This document shows positions 35,499 to 45,601 of a stretch of DNA of 64,000 bases, one piece after another. The position numbers and the translations under genes are program-made. The DNA is from Blastobasis lacticolella. Lineage: Eukaryota > Arthropoda > Insecta > Lepidoptera > Blastobasidae. The notes under the pieces were generated by a model. It saw only the letters and a list, made by a program, of their open reading frames with translations. It searched no databases and was not told where the DNA came from. Numbering within the stretch: the stretch's first letter is position 1; the number at the start of each line of letters is the position of its first letter. Location: contig LR990053.1 of assembly GCA_905147135.1 (NCBI GenBank), positions 5,902,501 through 5,966,500 of the forward strand, read 5' to 3'.

Positions 35499-35760
35499 TA
35501 ATCTTCATCATAGCCCATAACAGTCCACTGCAGGACTTTGGGCCTCTCCCACGAAAGAGGAGGTTATTGCCATAATCAGCACGCCTGGCAGGCGGGTTGG
35601 AGGTCGCAGTGTTATAAATATAACAATGGAAAACGCTGCTGCCCATTTTCCAGCCTACGGGGACTCTTGGATTTTTTGCCTCGAAAACATTAGTCGCCTT
35701 ATACGACACCCACAAGTGTAAGGGGTTGGTGCTATTCCACTCTGCCGGACACCGCACGCC
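35499..35760 (-). mobile_element. Family B element with perfect 9-bp target duplication
   Basis: CTGGAAATA stands at 35490-35498 and 35761-35769. In minus orientation the element runs from CGGACACCGCACGCC (5' end, right) to the tail remnant AATCTTCATCAT (left). It includes AACAGTCCACTGCAGGACTT, GAGGTTATTGCCATAATCAG and TACGGGGACTCTTGGATTTT. A minus-strand frame starting at 35772 stays open through the whole element and beyond (136 codons), the longest version of the shared B frame. Confidence 0.93.
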
Positions 35761-35769
35761 CTGGAAATA

Positions 35770-36945
35770 CATTATGTGTAAATGACAAAAAATTTAACAG
35801 CGAATTCTACGGAAACATGATTTCTTTTAATTAACGCTTTTTGAGGGTAAACGTATATCAGAATAATAAACTAATTATTATTATTATGAATTGTAATTTT
35901 AATAAAAATTGTCCCATTAAACTGTCCTGTACTACGAAATTATCTTCGACTCTACCGTCGAATGATGTTATCGATGTCAAACTTTACATAAATTTATTTT
36001 GACATTGAAGTAACCGGTAACTAACCATCAGCAGATATTTATAGTGATAGATATTACCTAAAGGCACAATTAAAGTTTTCAATATTAAATTTTTTAATGT
36101 CTTAATTGCGTCAAATTATATGTCGTGGTCACATAAAATAATAATGTTATGATGATATTCATGTGCAAGATTATTTTTACACGCGACTTATTTTTTGTTT
36201 TTTTAATGACTATGTTTGACGACGTTAATCGGTGAAATCTATCAATGACAAGTTAAGTCCAAAATAAAGATGAGCTATTTTTAAAATCTTGGAGTAGGTA
36301 CATGAATTAAATTATTTTACTATGCAGTGTTTTTAGTCTTCGTCTATCACGTGACTGTGTTTGCGAAGAACATTGTATTTTAATTTGGCGCCAGAATTGT
36401 ATTTTAATTTATATTTTACATTAAACCTAGGTCTACTGTAATATATTTATGTATTTATTTATTTATACTTCATGCACAAACAGTATATATGTTATGTTAT
36501 GTTGTGTAATGGTTCATAGAATTCAATTACACTGAACATATATCTGTGTTACTTCTTAAATATATCATTTATTTATGATGTCTGGTGACCGCGTGGTGTC
36601 TTGCTATTATTGAACTTTAGTAGAATACAAACAAACACACTTATTTATTTTACAGAGCGACACACATTTATCAATATGACATTTTAAAATGTCATTTCAT
36701 ACATTTGCATTAACGATTTGTTATGGATTTAACTAAATACATTAGTGATTTTTTTGTGAACGTCTGTGTGGCTTTGGTTATATTTCGGGAAAAATCGCGT
36801 CACAAAAAGTTGTATACCTAATTTGGAGTCTACTAGAGTAGTCGAGTAAGTATATTTTTATGGATAACGAGTATATGAAAAGATATTTGTTTTGCCCCGA
36901 CTTCATCAAGTAATTCAAGACAGCCTTTGCGTGAAAGACATCGCG
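35770..36945. other. Single-copy AT-rich stretch, nothing identified
   Basis: Very AT-rich, with runs such as ATTTATGTATTTATTTATTT near 36440-36470. No gene. Confidence 0.45.
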
Positions 36946-37560
36946 GATTGAAGAGGCTCGACTGCGCTTGTTAAGTCACGTGCAGCCCCAACGATACGTA
37001 AGGAATAGGGGCAAAAACTGGCCAAAGAACCATGAGGAACATTCCCTAATGTTGCCAATGTCTATGGGCAGCGGTGGCTACTTTCCAATTAAAGAGGCTT
37101 GACTGCGCTGGTTTGGGAACGTGCGGCTCCAAGGACATGTAGGATATAGGGGCAAAATTGGCAAAAAAAAAACTATTGGGAACTATTCCTGGTGTTGCGA
37201 ATGTCTAGAGGCAGCGGTAACTACTTTCCAATTGAAGAGGCTCGGCTGCGCTAGTTTGGTCACAGGGGCTACAGCCCCAGGGATATATAGGGAATAGGGC
37301 CATAATTTGCCAAAAAACCATGAGAAACTTTCCCTGGTGTGGCCAATGTTTAGAGACAGCGGTGATTACTTTCCAATCGAAGAGTCTCGGCTGCAATAGT
37401 TTGGTCACTTGCAGCCCCAGGGATACCAAGGGAATAGGGGTCAAAATAACCCAAAAAAAAGCAATAAAGAACTTTCCATAGTGTTGCCAATGTCTAGAGG
37501 CAGCGATGACTACTTTCCAACAGGTGGCACGCTTGGCTATCTATCTGTCTGCCGATTGTC
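36946..37560 (+). repeat. Composite tandem array, four units of about 143 bp (LINE end plus family E end)
   Basis: Units begin with AAGAGGCTCG-type sequence at 36951, 37091, 37235 and 37380. Each unit has (1) AGAGGCTCGGCTGCGCTRGT-TTGGTCAC, which reads R-L-R-(W or stop)-F-G-H, the C-terminal motif of non-LTR reverse transcriptase proteins; (2) CAGCCCCAGGGATAYGTAGG-GAATAGG, as at 57740-57775; (3) a linker with an A run; (4) GTTGCCAATGTCTAGAGGCA-GCGGTGACTACTTTCCA, the 3' region of family E. After the last unit the sequence continues into further E 3' sequence (CAGGTGGCACGCTTGGC). The array is unequally diverged and not coding. Confidence 0.85.
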
Positions 37561-37970
37561 ATAAACCATCTGTAATTATCATAAGCTTTTGTCGATATGA
37601 ATGATAGTCATTACATTGGGAGGGCTACAAATCGAAGTATCGATAAAAAACCACAATAGGTTCAACAAAAACAAATAATATTTAATAATGACGAGGATGC
37701 AATGGTAAACATTTGACGCGAGCCTTGACTTCAGGTCGTGAGAGTCAGGTGATGTCATCCTGCCCAGGAAACTGCTCATATCAATGGCATGTACTATATC
37801 ACGTTGTAAGTACATTAATGGTATGGTAATAAACATCTATATCCTATTATAAGTGTAAGTTCATGTTTAAGTTTATTTTTAGTTAGAACGGAGTTATCGT
37901 GGAGAATAGAAGAGAATATTATTACCCTAATTTAATTTTGCATCTTATATTGTATTTTTGTTGTATACAA
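37561..37970. other. Single-copy stretch, nothing identified
   Basis: AT-rich, no repeat or gene evidence. Confidence 0.4.
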
Positions 37971-38148
37971 CTAGTGGACCCGGCGCGAGTGGACTTTACC
38001 TCTACCTACCTTTTTTTCCTGCTTATAAAACTTCCTTTGAAATCACTCTATCTATTGTTGTAAACCACATTAAAATCCGTTGCCTAGTTTAAAAGATCTA
38101 AGCGTACATAGATACAGACGGAAGGAAGCGACTTTGTTTCATACTACT
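37971..38148 (+). mobile_element. Family C element
   Basis: ACTAGTGGACCCGGCGCGAG, TCTACCTACCTTTTTTTCCT, AATCACTCTATCTATTGTTG, AAAATCCGTTGCCTAGTTTA, AAGATCTAAGCGTACATAGA and end GCGACTTTGTTTCATACTAC. It is compact, without the insertions seen in the two copies near 26 kb. Confidence 0.85.
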
Positions 38149-38166
38149 TAAAATATTACCTACTAA

Positions 38167-38325
38167 TAATCATCTTGGCGTTAATAGCCCGGTTGTGCTC
38201 TCGTGCACGAGGGCCCGGGTCCGCTTTGACCATGATCCAGGATTTGGCAGGTCAGGTAATTACAGTGGAGCGACTGCCATTTGACCTCCATGACTCTGAC
38301 CCTGCTGCCAGGTGAACCTGTCCAG
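38167..38325 (-). mobile_element. SINE family A, 5'-truncated, with perfect 18-bp target duplication
   Basis: TAAAATATTACCTACTAA at 38149-38166 is repeated exactly at 38326-38343. Between lie the reversed family A 3' end (ATCATCTTGGCGTTAATAGC, CCGGTTGTGCTCTCGTGCAC), TTGACCATGATCCAGGATTT and the break within CTGCCAGGTGAACCTGTCCA. The copy is near consensus and so likely young. It sits immediately after the end of the family C element. Confidence 0.93.
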
Positions 38326-38343
38326 TAAAATATTACCTACTAA

Positions 38344-38741
38344 CAATTGAAAATCTCTAATCTTTTGTTCTAATCGTGTTGGACCAACTTTATTGGAAAA
38401 TAGTACGAAATCGCATCTGCATTGAAAGCTGTGGGAAGTTATAAATGCACAGTTAGTAATTAGATTCTGTTACATATGTTTCATTTAATCCAATAATGGG
38501 AATAATGCAACTGCTCAGTGAAAATAAAATACGCATCCATTCCATAAATACATAAATAGTATCAATAATCAATAGATAAGTCAAAGTCATCGGTCGACTG
38601 CACAATATGACGGTGATATTCTTTCCGGAAACAACAGGAATACGGAATATTTATACATATAATACAACAGTAAAAAAGTGTGTCTTTACAATGAATATAT
38701 TAAAAAAAAATTTGGGCTATGAAAAAATAGTAACAACAAAA
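38344..38741. other. Single-copy stretch
   Basis: AT-rich; nothing identified. Confidence 0.4.
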
Positions 38742-39182
38742 TCTATTGTCTGTTTGTCGGTGTGTACACGCTAATCTCCGGAACTACTGGCCGGATTTAA
38801 ATGAAACTTTTATTGTTGTGTAGCTATTAAGCCTGGGCAACATGTACTACCTAATGTAGCACATAATGTAATGTGTACATATTAAACCAGCTAAACTATA
38901 AGAAATATGGAAATAGCGTCGAATTGACTTTGATGGGGTTGTCACAGTTTGGTAGTTTAGGGTTCAACTAAAAAAGTTGAAGGTACCAGTTTTTGACCTC
39001 TCCGTAGTGCTAGCTTTCATACATTAGGAAGATCATTTAAAATGGTCGACCGGGAAAAAAATAAGCTGCCTTAAAAACGATTTCCACGCGACGAAATCGT
39101 GAGCAAAACCTAGTTTAAAATAAATTCATTTTCATTGCGCCTCAATCATCGATACGTACATCGTGACAAAATAATAACTAGT
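38742..39182 (-). mobile_element. Family G element, longer copy
   Basis: Reverse of the blocks in 22096-22443: TGTCTGTTTGTCGGTGTGTA, ATCTCCGGAACTACTGGCCG, GTAGCTATTAAGCCTGGGCA, TTGACCTCTCCGTAGTGCTA, AAACGATTTCCACGCGACGA, and CATTGCGCCTCAATCATCGA-TACGTACATCGTGAC at the right. About 100 bases longer than the plus-strand copy. Non-coding. Confidence 0.8.
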
Positions 39183-39418
39183 TACTTATATCCTGTTTAG
39201 GCCAGGCAATACTCGAAACGCAGTAGTGTCAAATGGCCGGCCATAACTCAGTGGGATTGTCATTGCTCGCACTTCTGATTAAATTGCTTAGCGGAGTCGT
39301 GACTTGGAGTCACATCGCAGCCAGCGCAGGGCTGGCCAACGCAATTGGTGGGTACAACTTGACCAGGGCTTTAGAGATGATTATATGCATGTTCATGTCG
39401 TATGGTGTCCGGTAGACT

Positions 39419-39616
39419 AGGGGCCTTTATTCTCGCGCTGAGACATCTCGAATTTGCATTTTTTAATTGTAATAAAAATGAAATTTAGTACTATCTTCGA
39501 CAGTAAAGGATTAGCAAAAAGTTTTTTGCTTGCAATAGGGATTTAGTGACTTTTTAACAAATATTTTCGCTTAGACAAAATGTCAAATTCTAATGTCGAA
39601 AGCGCGAGAATCCCCT
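39419..39616. mobile_element. MITE family M, copy 2
   Basis: Left end AGGGGCCTTTATTCTCGCGC, TGAGACATCTCGAATTTGCA. The reverse complement of the right end reads AGGGGATTCTCGCGCTTTCG, ACATTAGAATTTGACA. It has the same terminal pattern as copy 1 (20943-21151). The AT-rich core is only loosely similar. Confidence 0.8.
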
Positions 39617-39865
39617 GAACACCTAAAGGCATCAACAAGTTGTCGTACATAGCAATTATGGCACATAGCTGGTATAATCAGCTGCAGCGTGACCCGTAAT
39701 CATACATTAAAAGGTAAAGGGGTCCATTAATTCTGCAGCTGACTGTAGCTCCAGCGACCAGAAAGTGCCGTGTAGCATTTTCAATCGTGCACTTTCAACA
39801 TTACAATCTCTGTCAAATTTGCCTAGCGTGGGCTTTAGGTGGAAAGCTGAGTTACATACTATCTC

Positions 39866-39957
39866 AAAAGCCGGCAACGCATTAGTGATTCCCTGAGCTT
39901 TGCGGCATCTTTGTCTAGGTGTCTATGGACGGCGGTGATCACTTTCCACCCGGTTGC
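39866..39957 (+). mobile_element. Family E fragment (3' region)
   Basis: AAAAGCCGGCAACGCATTAG, TGTCTATGGACGGCGGTGAT and CACTTTCCACCCGG correspond to the sense 3' part of family E (GGTGGGCAACGCATTAGCGA ... TGTCTATAGGCAGTGGTGAC). Diverged. Confidence 0.6.
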
Positions 39958-41128
39958 AACAAGCGACGCCCCAACCTCTTTTGCCTCCCTCAGTCAAAAA
40001 TATGCCTCAATAACACTTCAATTAAAAACCACCTAAATGCCCATCAATAGTGAATTAATTTTTCATTACCAACACACCAATATTACAATATTACATGTGA
40101 TTACCGTTTCTCACGACTCCGTAACGGGTAAGGCCGAAGCCCTAGCTCGGAGGCGGAACTCGCCGTATGGACGTGTCGCCAATTACCTTCCACTATGTAT
40201 TGACTCAGCCGAAACCGGGCTCTCATCATTTACATAATAACACCTTGCGCTTGGAGGCGCGAGTTGAGGTATGGGCGGTAGCGGCTTTGAGGTTATGGGC
40301 CTAGTTTTTGTAGTAGGGAAAGAGTGGTGCGACACAAAATGTAGGTAGTTGGGGAGTTTGGTTTCATTTCAATGAATAATTATTGTCCATAAGTTTGAAT
40401 TTTATCCTTCAAGAATATTTTAGTACTTACAATAAATAACCATATTTGATTCTATTGCTACGTTATTTTCTATATGAAAAGTTTGTCTGATGCCCTGCAC
40501 ACACTACGAGTATATTATATTACTTAGTGTTTAAAATATTAGCAGTTTCTGTCTATCACAGTATCTTAGAGCGCTTACGGTCCCTTTTCCTAAAAATACA
40601 TTATCTTCCGTTAAAGCTGTAGTATGCTGGAACTGTAACAAGCTATCAGATCTCGTGAAAAATCAAGAGCCTAACACTATAACGCAACATTTTGATCAAA
40701 TTCGAGTATATCTGTTAACCGGTTCATTAGAAATAGTACCGCTGCTACCTCGCACTCCATTTCATTGGACATCACATAACCGCTCCCATTCTTCGAATCC
40801 GCTACCTCTCTTCACCTGCACGCAGCCTTGTAATTCTAATTCGGGCCGAAGTTTCCTTTTAAACCGTTCACCCAAAATATTCGTCTGCGTAGAGACATAG
40901 ATTCGGGGCCCGATAACCGACCAATTGGTGCATTGTTCCGTTTCCCTGTGTTATTACACCTCATTCAGTATGGCGCTGTATATTTTCAATGATTGATTAT
41001 CGTGCTTATGTTTTTGGGAAGGTTTTGTTGCGTTATTTTTCGGTCCCATTGTAAGTAATTGCATTTGATTTGGCTGTCGGTGTTGGTTGGGTGTTTAATT
41101 GACCCCAAATACTGATTTATATATTTCC
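39958..41128. other. Single-copy stretch, no gene seen
   Basis: Open frames up to 81 codons (40655-40900) have no domain. GC-richer at 40115-40300. Confidence 0.4.
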
Positions 41129-41478
41129 CCTTCGGTGGCCGAGCAGTTGAGTATCCGACTCGTAAGCGAGAGGTACCGATTTTGAATCCCGCTGCGGCCA
41201 TGTACCAATGACTATTTTCTAAGTTAAGTACATTAATTGAATTCTAACCGATGCTCTAACGGTGAGGGAAAACATCGTGATGAAACCTGTACATTCAGGC
41301 GACTGAACCTGACCAGATTGGATCATGGTTACACACCATGATCCAATCTGGTCAGGTTCCCCTGGCAGCAGGGTCACGGAGGTCAGATGGTAATACTGGA
41401 TCATGGTCAAGGCAGACCCTAGGCCCTCGTGCGCGAAAGCACAACCGGTATATTACGCCAAGATGATTTTTTTGTTTG
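41129..41478 (+). mobile_element. SINE family A, full length, with internal inverted duplication
   Basis: Head GGTGGCCGAGCAGTTGAGTA with A box, B-box relic CGATTTTGAATCCCGC, body GGTGAGGGAAAACATCGTGA, 3' end GAAAGCACAACCGGTATATT and a T run. ATATTTCC at 41121-41128 and 41479-41486 is an 8-bp target duplication. Inside, 41306-41335 is the exact reverse complement of the SINE's own next 30-base region (see separate entry). About 45 bases around AGATGG/TAATACTGG are deleted. Confidence 0.9.
41306..41358. repeat. 23-bp perfect hairpin made by inverted self-copy inside the SINE
   Basis: Arms AACCTGACCAGATTGGATCA+TGG (41306-41328) and CCATGATCCAATCTGGTCAG+GTT (41336-41358) with loop TTACACA. In other copies the order is TGTGTAACCATGATCC once only. 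Here the segment exists first inverted and then direct. Confidence 0.93.
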
Positions 41479-42525
41479 ATATTTCCACTATACAACACTT
41501 AGGGCGACATTCTGTAGTAGGTTGAAGCAATCGAGCGCGTCGATGCTTCAGATATCTGCGACAATAAAACTAGAACCTTACGTAGTTTGTCTTGATTTAT
41601 TAGCGAATTAATTCACAATACACTTTCGCATTCACAACTATCTTTGTAAACAATAACCAAATCAATTGATACATTGTAAATGTCATATAAAAATATGTAG
41701 GCAATATTTTATTATACAAATTATTTACAACATAACCAACCTAAGTATTTATAGCTCCATTAATCTATGTTAGAATCCTAAGCGCTATATAATTGTGTTT
41801 TCATGTTAGTCGTTTAATCTTAATTAAAAGATGACATCATTAATATAAACCGTTACTCCCTTGCAAAGATTTTCGTAAATTATGTAAAAAATACCAAAAC
41901 AACTATTAAGCGAATTGCTTTAATTCAACCTGTATTTAATTAATAAAAAATTAAGGTGTATAATAAAGTCGACAATGTCTGAATACGCGAAGTTACGCTC
42001 GCATTAAGGTGCGTACCAGGCAGCCAGTGACGAAACGGTTCCATGCCTCATGTATAACGATGGACAGTCGCGCGTACAGAGCCGGACCTAGGGAAGTATA
42101 TGACCCCCTAAAAGTAAGAACAAGTTTAACATAGGGAAAGCCAGTACGAAAGAACGATCAATTTAAAAAGACTGTTACATACTCAAGGTTTTACACTAGG
42201 GTACACCCTGAGATATTGAGCTTATATATTTCTAAGAAAAAATACTTTACAAAGTAGTTTGCAAACAGGATTTGAACAAAAAGAAACGAAAAGAAATTGA
42301 CTTGTACATGCAATATCATTTTCATCTTCAAGGTCAAGGTCACTGTTAATTAATGTCTTTCCTTTCTTTCTTTTCTACTCTTCGTCCTCTTCTTCGCCTG
42401 GTCTCCTGCCTCGTCCATTTAACCACAGCGGGACCAAGAGTAGGTGAGGTTAACTTGGGCCCATGAGATATCGCTTCGATATTTATTTAGAGTTTACAAA
42501 AAATGCCTTTGAGGATTTGTCTATC
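41479..42525. other. Single-copy AT-rich stretch, nothing identified
   Basis: No repeat or gene evidence. A pyrimidine-rich tract lies at 42355-42420. Confidence 0.4.
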
Positions 42526-42796
42526 ATCATCATCACCACAGCCCATAACAGTTGGTTTAAGGATTCAGGGCCTCTGCCACGACAAGGGAAGGTTATTGCC
42601 ATAATCTCCACGCCAGGCAGGCCGGTTGAAGATCGCAGTTTTGTAAATATAACATTGGAAAACGCTGCTGCCCATTTTTCAGCCTACGGATACTCTAGAT
42701 ATTATAATACCTCTAAAACATTAGTCGCCTTGTACGATACCCACGAGTGTAAGGGGTTGGTGGTATTTTACACTGCCGAATACCACATGGCCAATA
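42526..42796 (-). mobile_element. Family B element with 8-bp target duplication
   Basis: TGTCTATC at 42518-42525 and 42797-42804 flank the element (four extra bases separate the 5' end from the right copy). Tail (CATCAT)n at the left, then ACAGCCCATAACAGT, GGTTATTGCCATAATCTCCA, CTTGTACGATACCCACGAGT, and 5' end at GAATACCACATGGCC. Stops interrupt the frame that is open in other copies. Confidence 0.85.
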
Positions 42797-42887
42797 TGTC
42801 TATCCTATATTCCTAATATTATCGCAATCTTTCTAATTTCGAAAGTGTATCCAACTCAAATAAAACGCATTGACATCATAATGATTG

Positions 42888-43012
42888 AAAAGGTTTTTAC
42901 GGGGTCGGTAGCGCGTGGGTGAAGCCTATGGTATTGCAAACGTCCATAGGCTGCGGTGACTGCTTACATGCAGGCAGGTCGTAAGCTTGTCACCTTAGTG
43001 CTATAAAAAAAT
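42888..43012 (+). mobile_element. Family D element
   Basis: AAGGTTTTTACGGGGTCGGT, TGGTATTGCAAACGTCCATA, GGCTGCGGTGACTGCTTACA, GGCAGGTCGTAAGCTTGTCA, ending CACCTTAGTGCTATAAAAAA, a poly-A tail in sense direction. Confidence 0.85.
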
Positions 43013-43539
43013 TACTTGCAAATACAGGTAACCATGACTTTGAACTTATGAACCCCCTAAGTATAGCCCTGACATTTACCGTGCCCCCCGTCTCCCACCT
43101 CGGTGGGTGCCTGCGCACGCGGCAGTGTTGGCAATGTGCAATGCTTTACAGTCGCGGTCATTAAATCTTGCCGCTCTGTTACCCGGTGTCCAGCCAACGC
43201 CACATTGTGTAGCGGCATCCATAACTGGACTGTGAACGGTGGATTCGTGTGTCTCTTGTGCAAACCGAGACGTCCACACGTTTTCGTTCGATGACCACAC
43301 GGGGAGGTCTTTTGTCATCTTCTTCGGCTGCTGTGGCCATAACATTGTATTTTTCCCGAAGTAGAGGGAATGAAGATCCGACACACACTGAAGGCACACT
43401 AAATGCTAAGTCCACAATGTAAACTAATATTGCTGCTCATATTACGCTTCTGGAAACTATTGCTGTGCTACTACAGAGCCCAACCCTCACAGTATTCTAT
43501 TAACTCGTCTTTCATACATCTTTAATATTTGTAATACCA
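43013..43539 (-). other. GC-rich block with open minus-strand frames, product unknown
   Basis: Two overlapping minus-strand frames are open across 43076-43399 (107 codons) and 43179-43415 (78 codons), the second containing 'MATAAEEDDKRPPRVVIERK'. The plus strand is also open at 43103-43294. Base composition is more even than in the flanks, and 'GGGTAACAG' near 43178 could act as a donor on the minus strand. I recognise no protein family. Candidate exon, old repeat or chance. Confidence 0.15.
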
Positions 43540-43626
43540 CTAAGATAGCAAACAAGCTTACGTCCTGCCTGATGGTAAGCAGCCAGGGGTATCACCCAGG
43601 CGTTGCCGATCCCGTAAAAATCTTTT
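43540..43626 (-). mobile_element. Family D element with internal deletion
   Basis: CCACTAAGATAGCAAACAAG, CTTACGTCCTGCCTGATGGT, AAGCAGCCAGGGGTATCACC, CGTTGCCGATCCCGTAAAAA. The segment with 'TCACCGCAGCCTATGGACG' is missing. Confidence 0.75.
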
Positions 43627-44292
43627 ACCCCTTCTTGAAGAACTCCATGTTTTAATGTAAATTACATTCGTTTATTGTAATATGGGATTGATTTGTATAA
43701 AGAATTGTTTAAGTATATTTACATATTCTGAGTTTGGTTTTACTCTTTCCGGTAATCGAACCCAAGACCCTCTTTACGGCAGACGGTTACGTAAACAACT
43801 GAACCAGATACTTCTCAGTCGAGACGTGATGACATCGGCGCCTCTTACAACAAATTTGCAAGTCAATATGCAGGATACAGCAATACACTGTCAGTTATAA
43901 ATGATAATAATTAGGCAAGTAATTAATTAACCACGCAAAGAAACAGGATAAACATGTTAATTATAGATTAATTGATGACATTTATTTATAACGTTATACG
44001 TTATTATAGTCTTTGGTGACATTTAAGTCACGACTCAGATTAACCCAATTCCAAAGACGAGTAGACGTTATTACGTTTGTGGTCGGATGAATTACGGCAG
44101 GCCTTATAAATCTCATAATATAAGAAATCTATTAGCACCAGCTCCAGTTAAGGAGCGGTTTCACGTGGGTGGGTGATTAGTACGACATGTTGATTGTACG
44201 TAAAAATTAAAACAACACAGCAACCCAGTAGGTAGTGAACTATCTTAATCAAATTACTTAGATCAAGATTAGTTTTCTAGGCAAAAGTTCTG
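43627..44292. other. Single-copy stretch, nothing identified
   Basis: AT-rich, one 72-codon open frame without domain. Confidence 0.4.
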
Positions 44293-44448
44293 AAGTCTCC
44301 GTAGGCTGGAAAATGGGCCGCAGCGTTTTACATTTTTATATTTACAACTGTGATCTCCAACCCGCCTACCAAGCGGGGAGATTATGGCAATAGCCTCTCT
44401 TCTTATGAGAGAGGCCCTAAGTCCTGCAGTGGACTGTTATGATATGAT
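44293..44448 (+). mobile_element. Family B element, 5'-truncated
   Basis: Starts GAAGTCTCCGTAGGCTGGAA and runs through TGTGATCTCCAACCCGCCTA, GGGGAGATTATGGCAATAGC, TCCTGCAGTGGACTGTTATG to ATATGATGAAATAAA. One base less than other copies before GATCTCC shifts the frame that is open elsewhere. Confidence 0.85.
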
Positions 44449-45484
44449 GAAATAAATTTCCCACCAGTCTAATGGTTTGCTTCTTCTTTACTAACTGCTG
44501 CTACTGTTGGTACATCTAATGTGATATAATAAGTATATGTTTATTGGTATCATTTAGATTTGTAAAGTGTGCATGTTCCGATTATGCAATCCCAACCATA
44601 CAAAAACTACAGTTTGTCCCTTCCCTTATAAAAACTTACTAACACATATAAATCAGCGTCATCAATAACAAATTAAGTTTTGTTCCTCCAATCATTATGG
44701 TTCCAACAGCCGACTACCGCTCAACACATTTGTCTACACACAACACATCGGTTCTAAACACTATGAATAGGCTCCCAACTCTTTTCATCTCATCATTAAC
44801 ACTTTGGTGCTTTCGTCCGCTTTTTATAACATTGTAATGTATCAAGTTATTTGTTGCTATGATTCTTTTACATGCCTACCGAGTGACTAACGATGTACCA
44901 CGCGTTTTTTGTACACGAAATACTTTTAGGTGCGATGGGATTCGGCGAACTATGTGGTTTGTGATTACAAAACCGTTTATCAAGTAAGGACAGGTACAAT
45001 ACAAGAACATAAGTTCATGGCCACCTTAAGAATCATATTCCTCTGCAGTTGCTAGAAGGTTTTTATAGCGTACATGAAAAAAATGTTTGTATATCCAATA
45101 AAAATATCCTGGGGGTCATGGACGAGGTTGAGCATAAGGAACAGCTAATGCTCCCTTCGTTTAGCAAATTGATTTTGGCTAAAGACGGACCAAATACCCA
45201 AAACATTGCTGTAGCTGCAATGGAAAATTTTCTTGAAGTGGCACTTCTGCTCTTGTACTGTACATTACCTATTCTTACTTGCTAACGGTTTTAGGATAGT
45301 ATATGTGTTGAGGAATGAATGACAGATTGAAAGAAAAGTGTGGTAGGTGCTATGTATAGGTATTTGAAACTTTGACCGGCTGGGTATTATTTTATAAAAG
45401 AGGATCTGATATCTGCCCGAGGACGTCCGCAACACCAGCTTTACTCAGCAGCAGGATTACTTTTCTCTGCAGCTGATTTTCAAC
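44449..45484. other. Single-copy stretch, no gene seen
   Basis: A 78-codon frame at 45049-45285 (ending hydrophobic) has no recognised domain. No repeats. Confidence 0.4.
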
Positions 45485-45601
45485 ATCATCATGAGCTGTT
45501 AGTCCATTGCTGGTTAAAGCTGACTGTAGGCACATTGTTGAAATTATTCTACTTCCATAGTTCTGGCCAGGATAAGCGCTAGGACGTAGATGATGATGAT
45601 T
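45485..45601 (+). mobile_element. Family H repeat with (GAT)n tail
   Basis: CATCATCATGAGCTGTTAGT, CCATTGCTGGTTAAAGCTGA, AATTATTCTACTTCCATAGT, CAGGATAAGCGCTAGGACGT, then AGATGATGATGATT. I recognise this as a common lepidopteran element end. Only copy in the window. Confidence 0.6.

Noticed and set aside
35362..35772. 136-codon minus-strand open frame
   Set aside because: Most of it lies inside a family B retroelement with its own target duplication, so it is not an independent gene.
37205..37444. 79-codon minus-strand open frame
   Set aside because: Antisense to the composite tandem array; its internal repetition simply mirrors the array units.
36946..37560. CRISPR-like array
   Set aside because: Units are about 143 bp and directly abutting without spacers, and are derived from retroelements in a eukaryotic genome.
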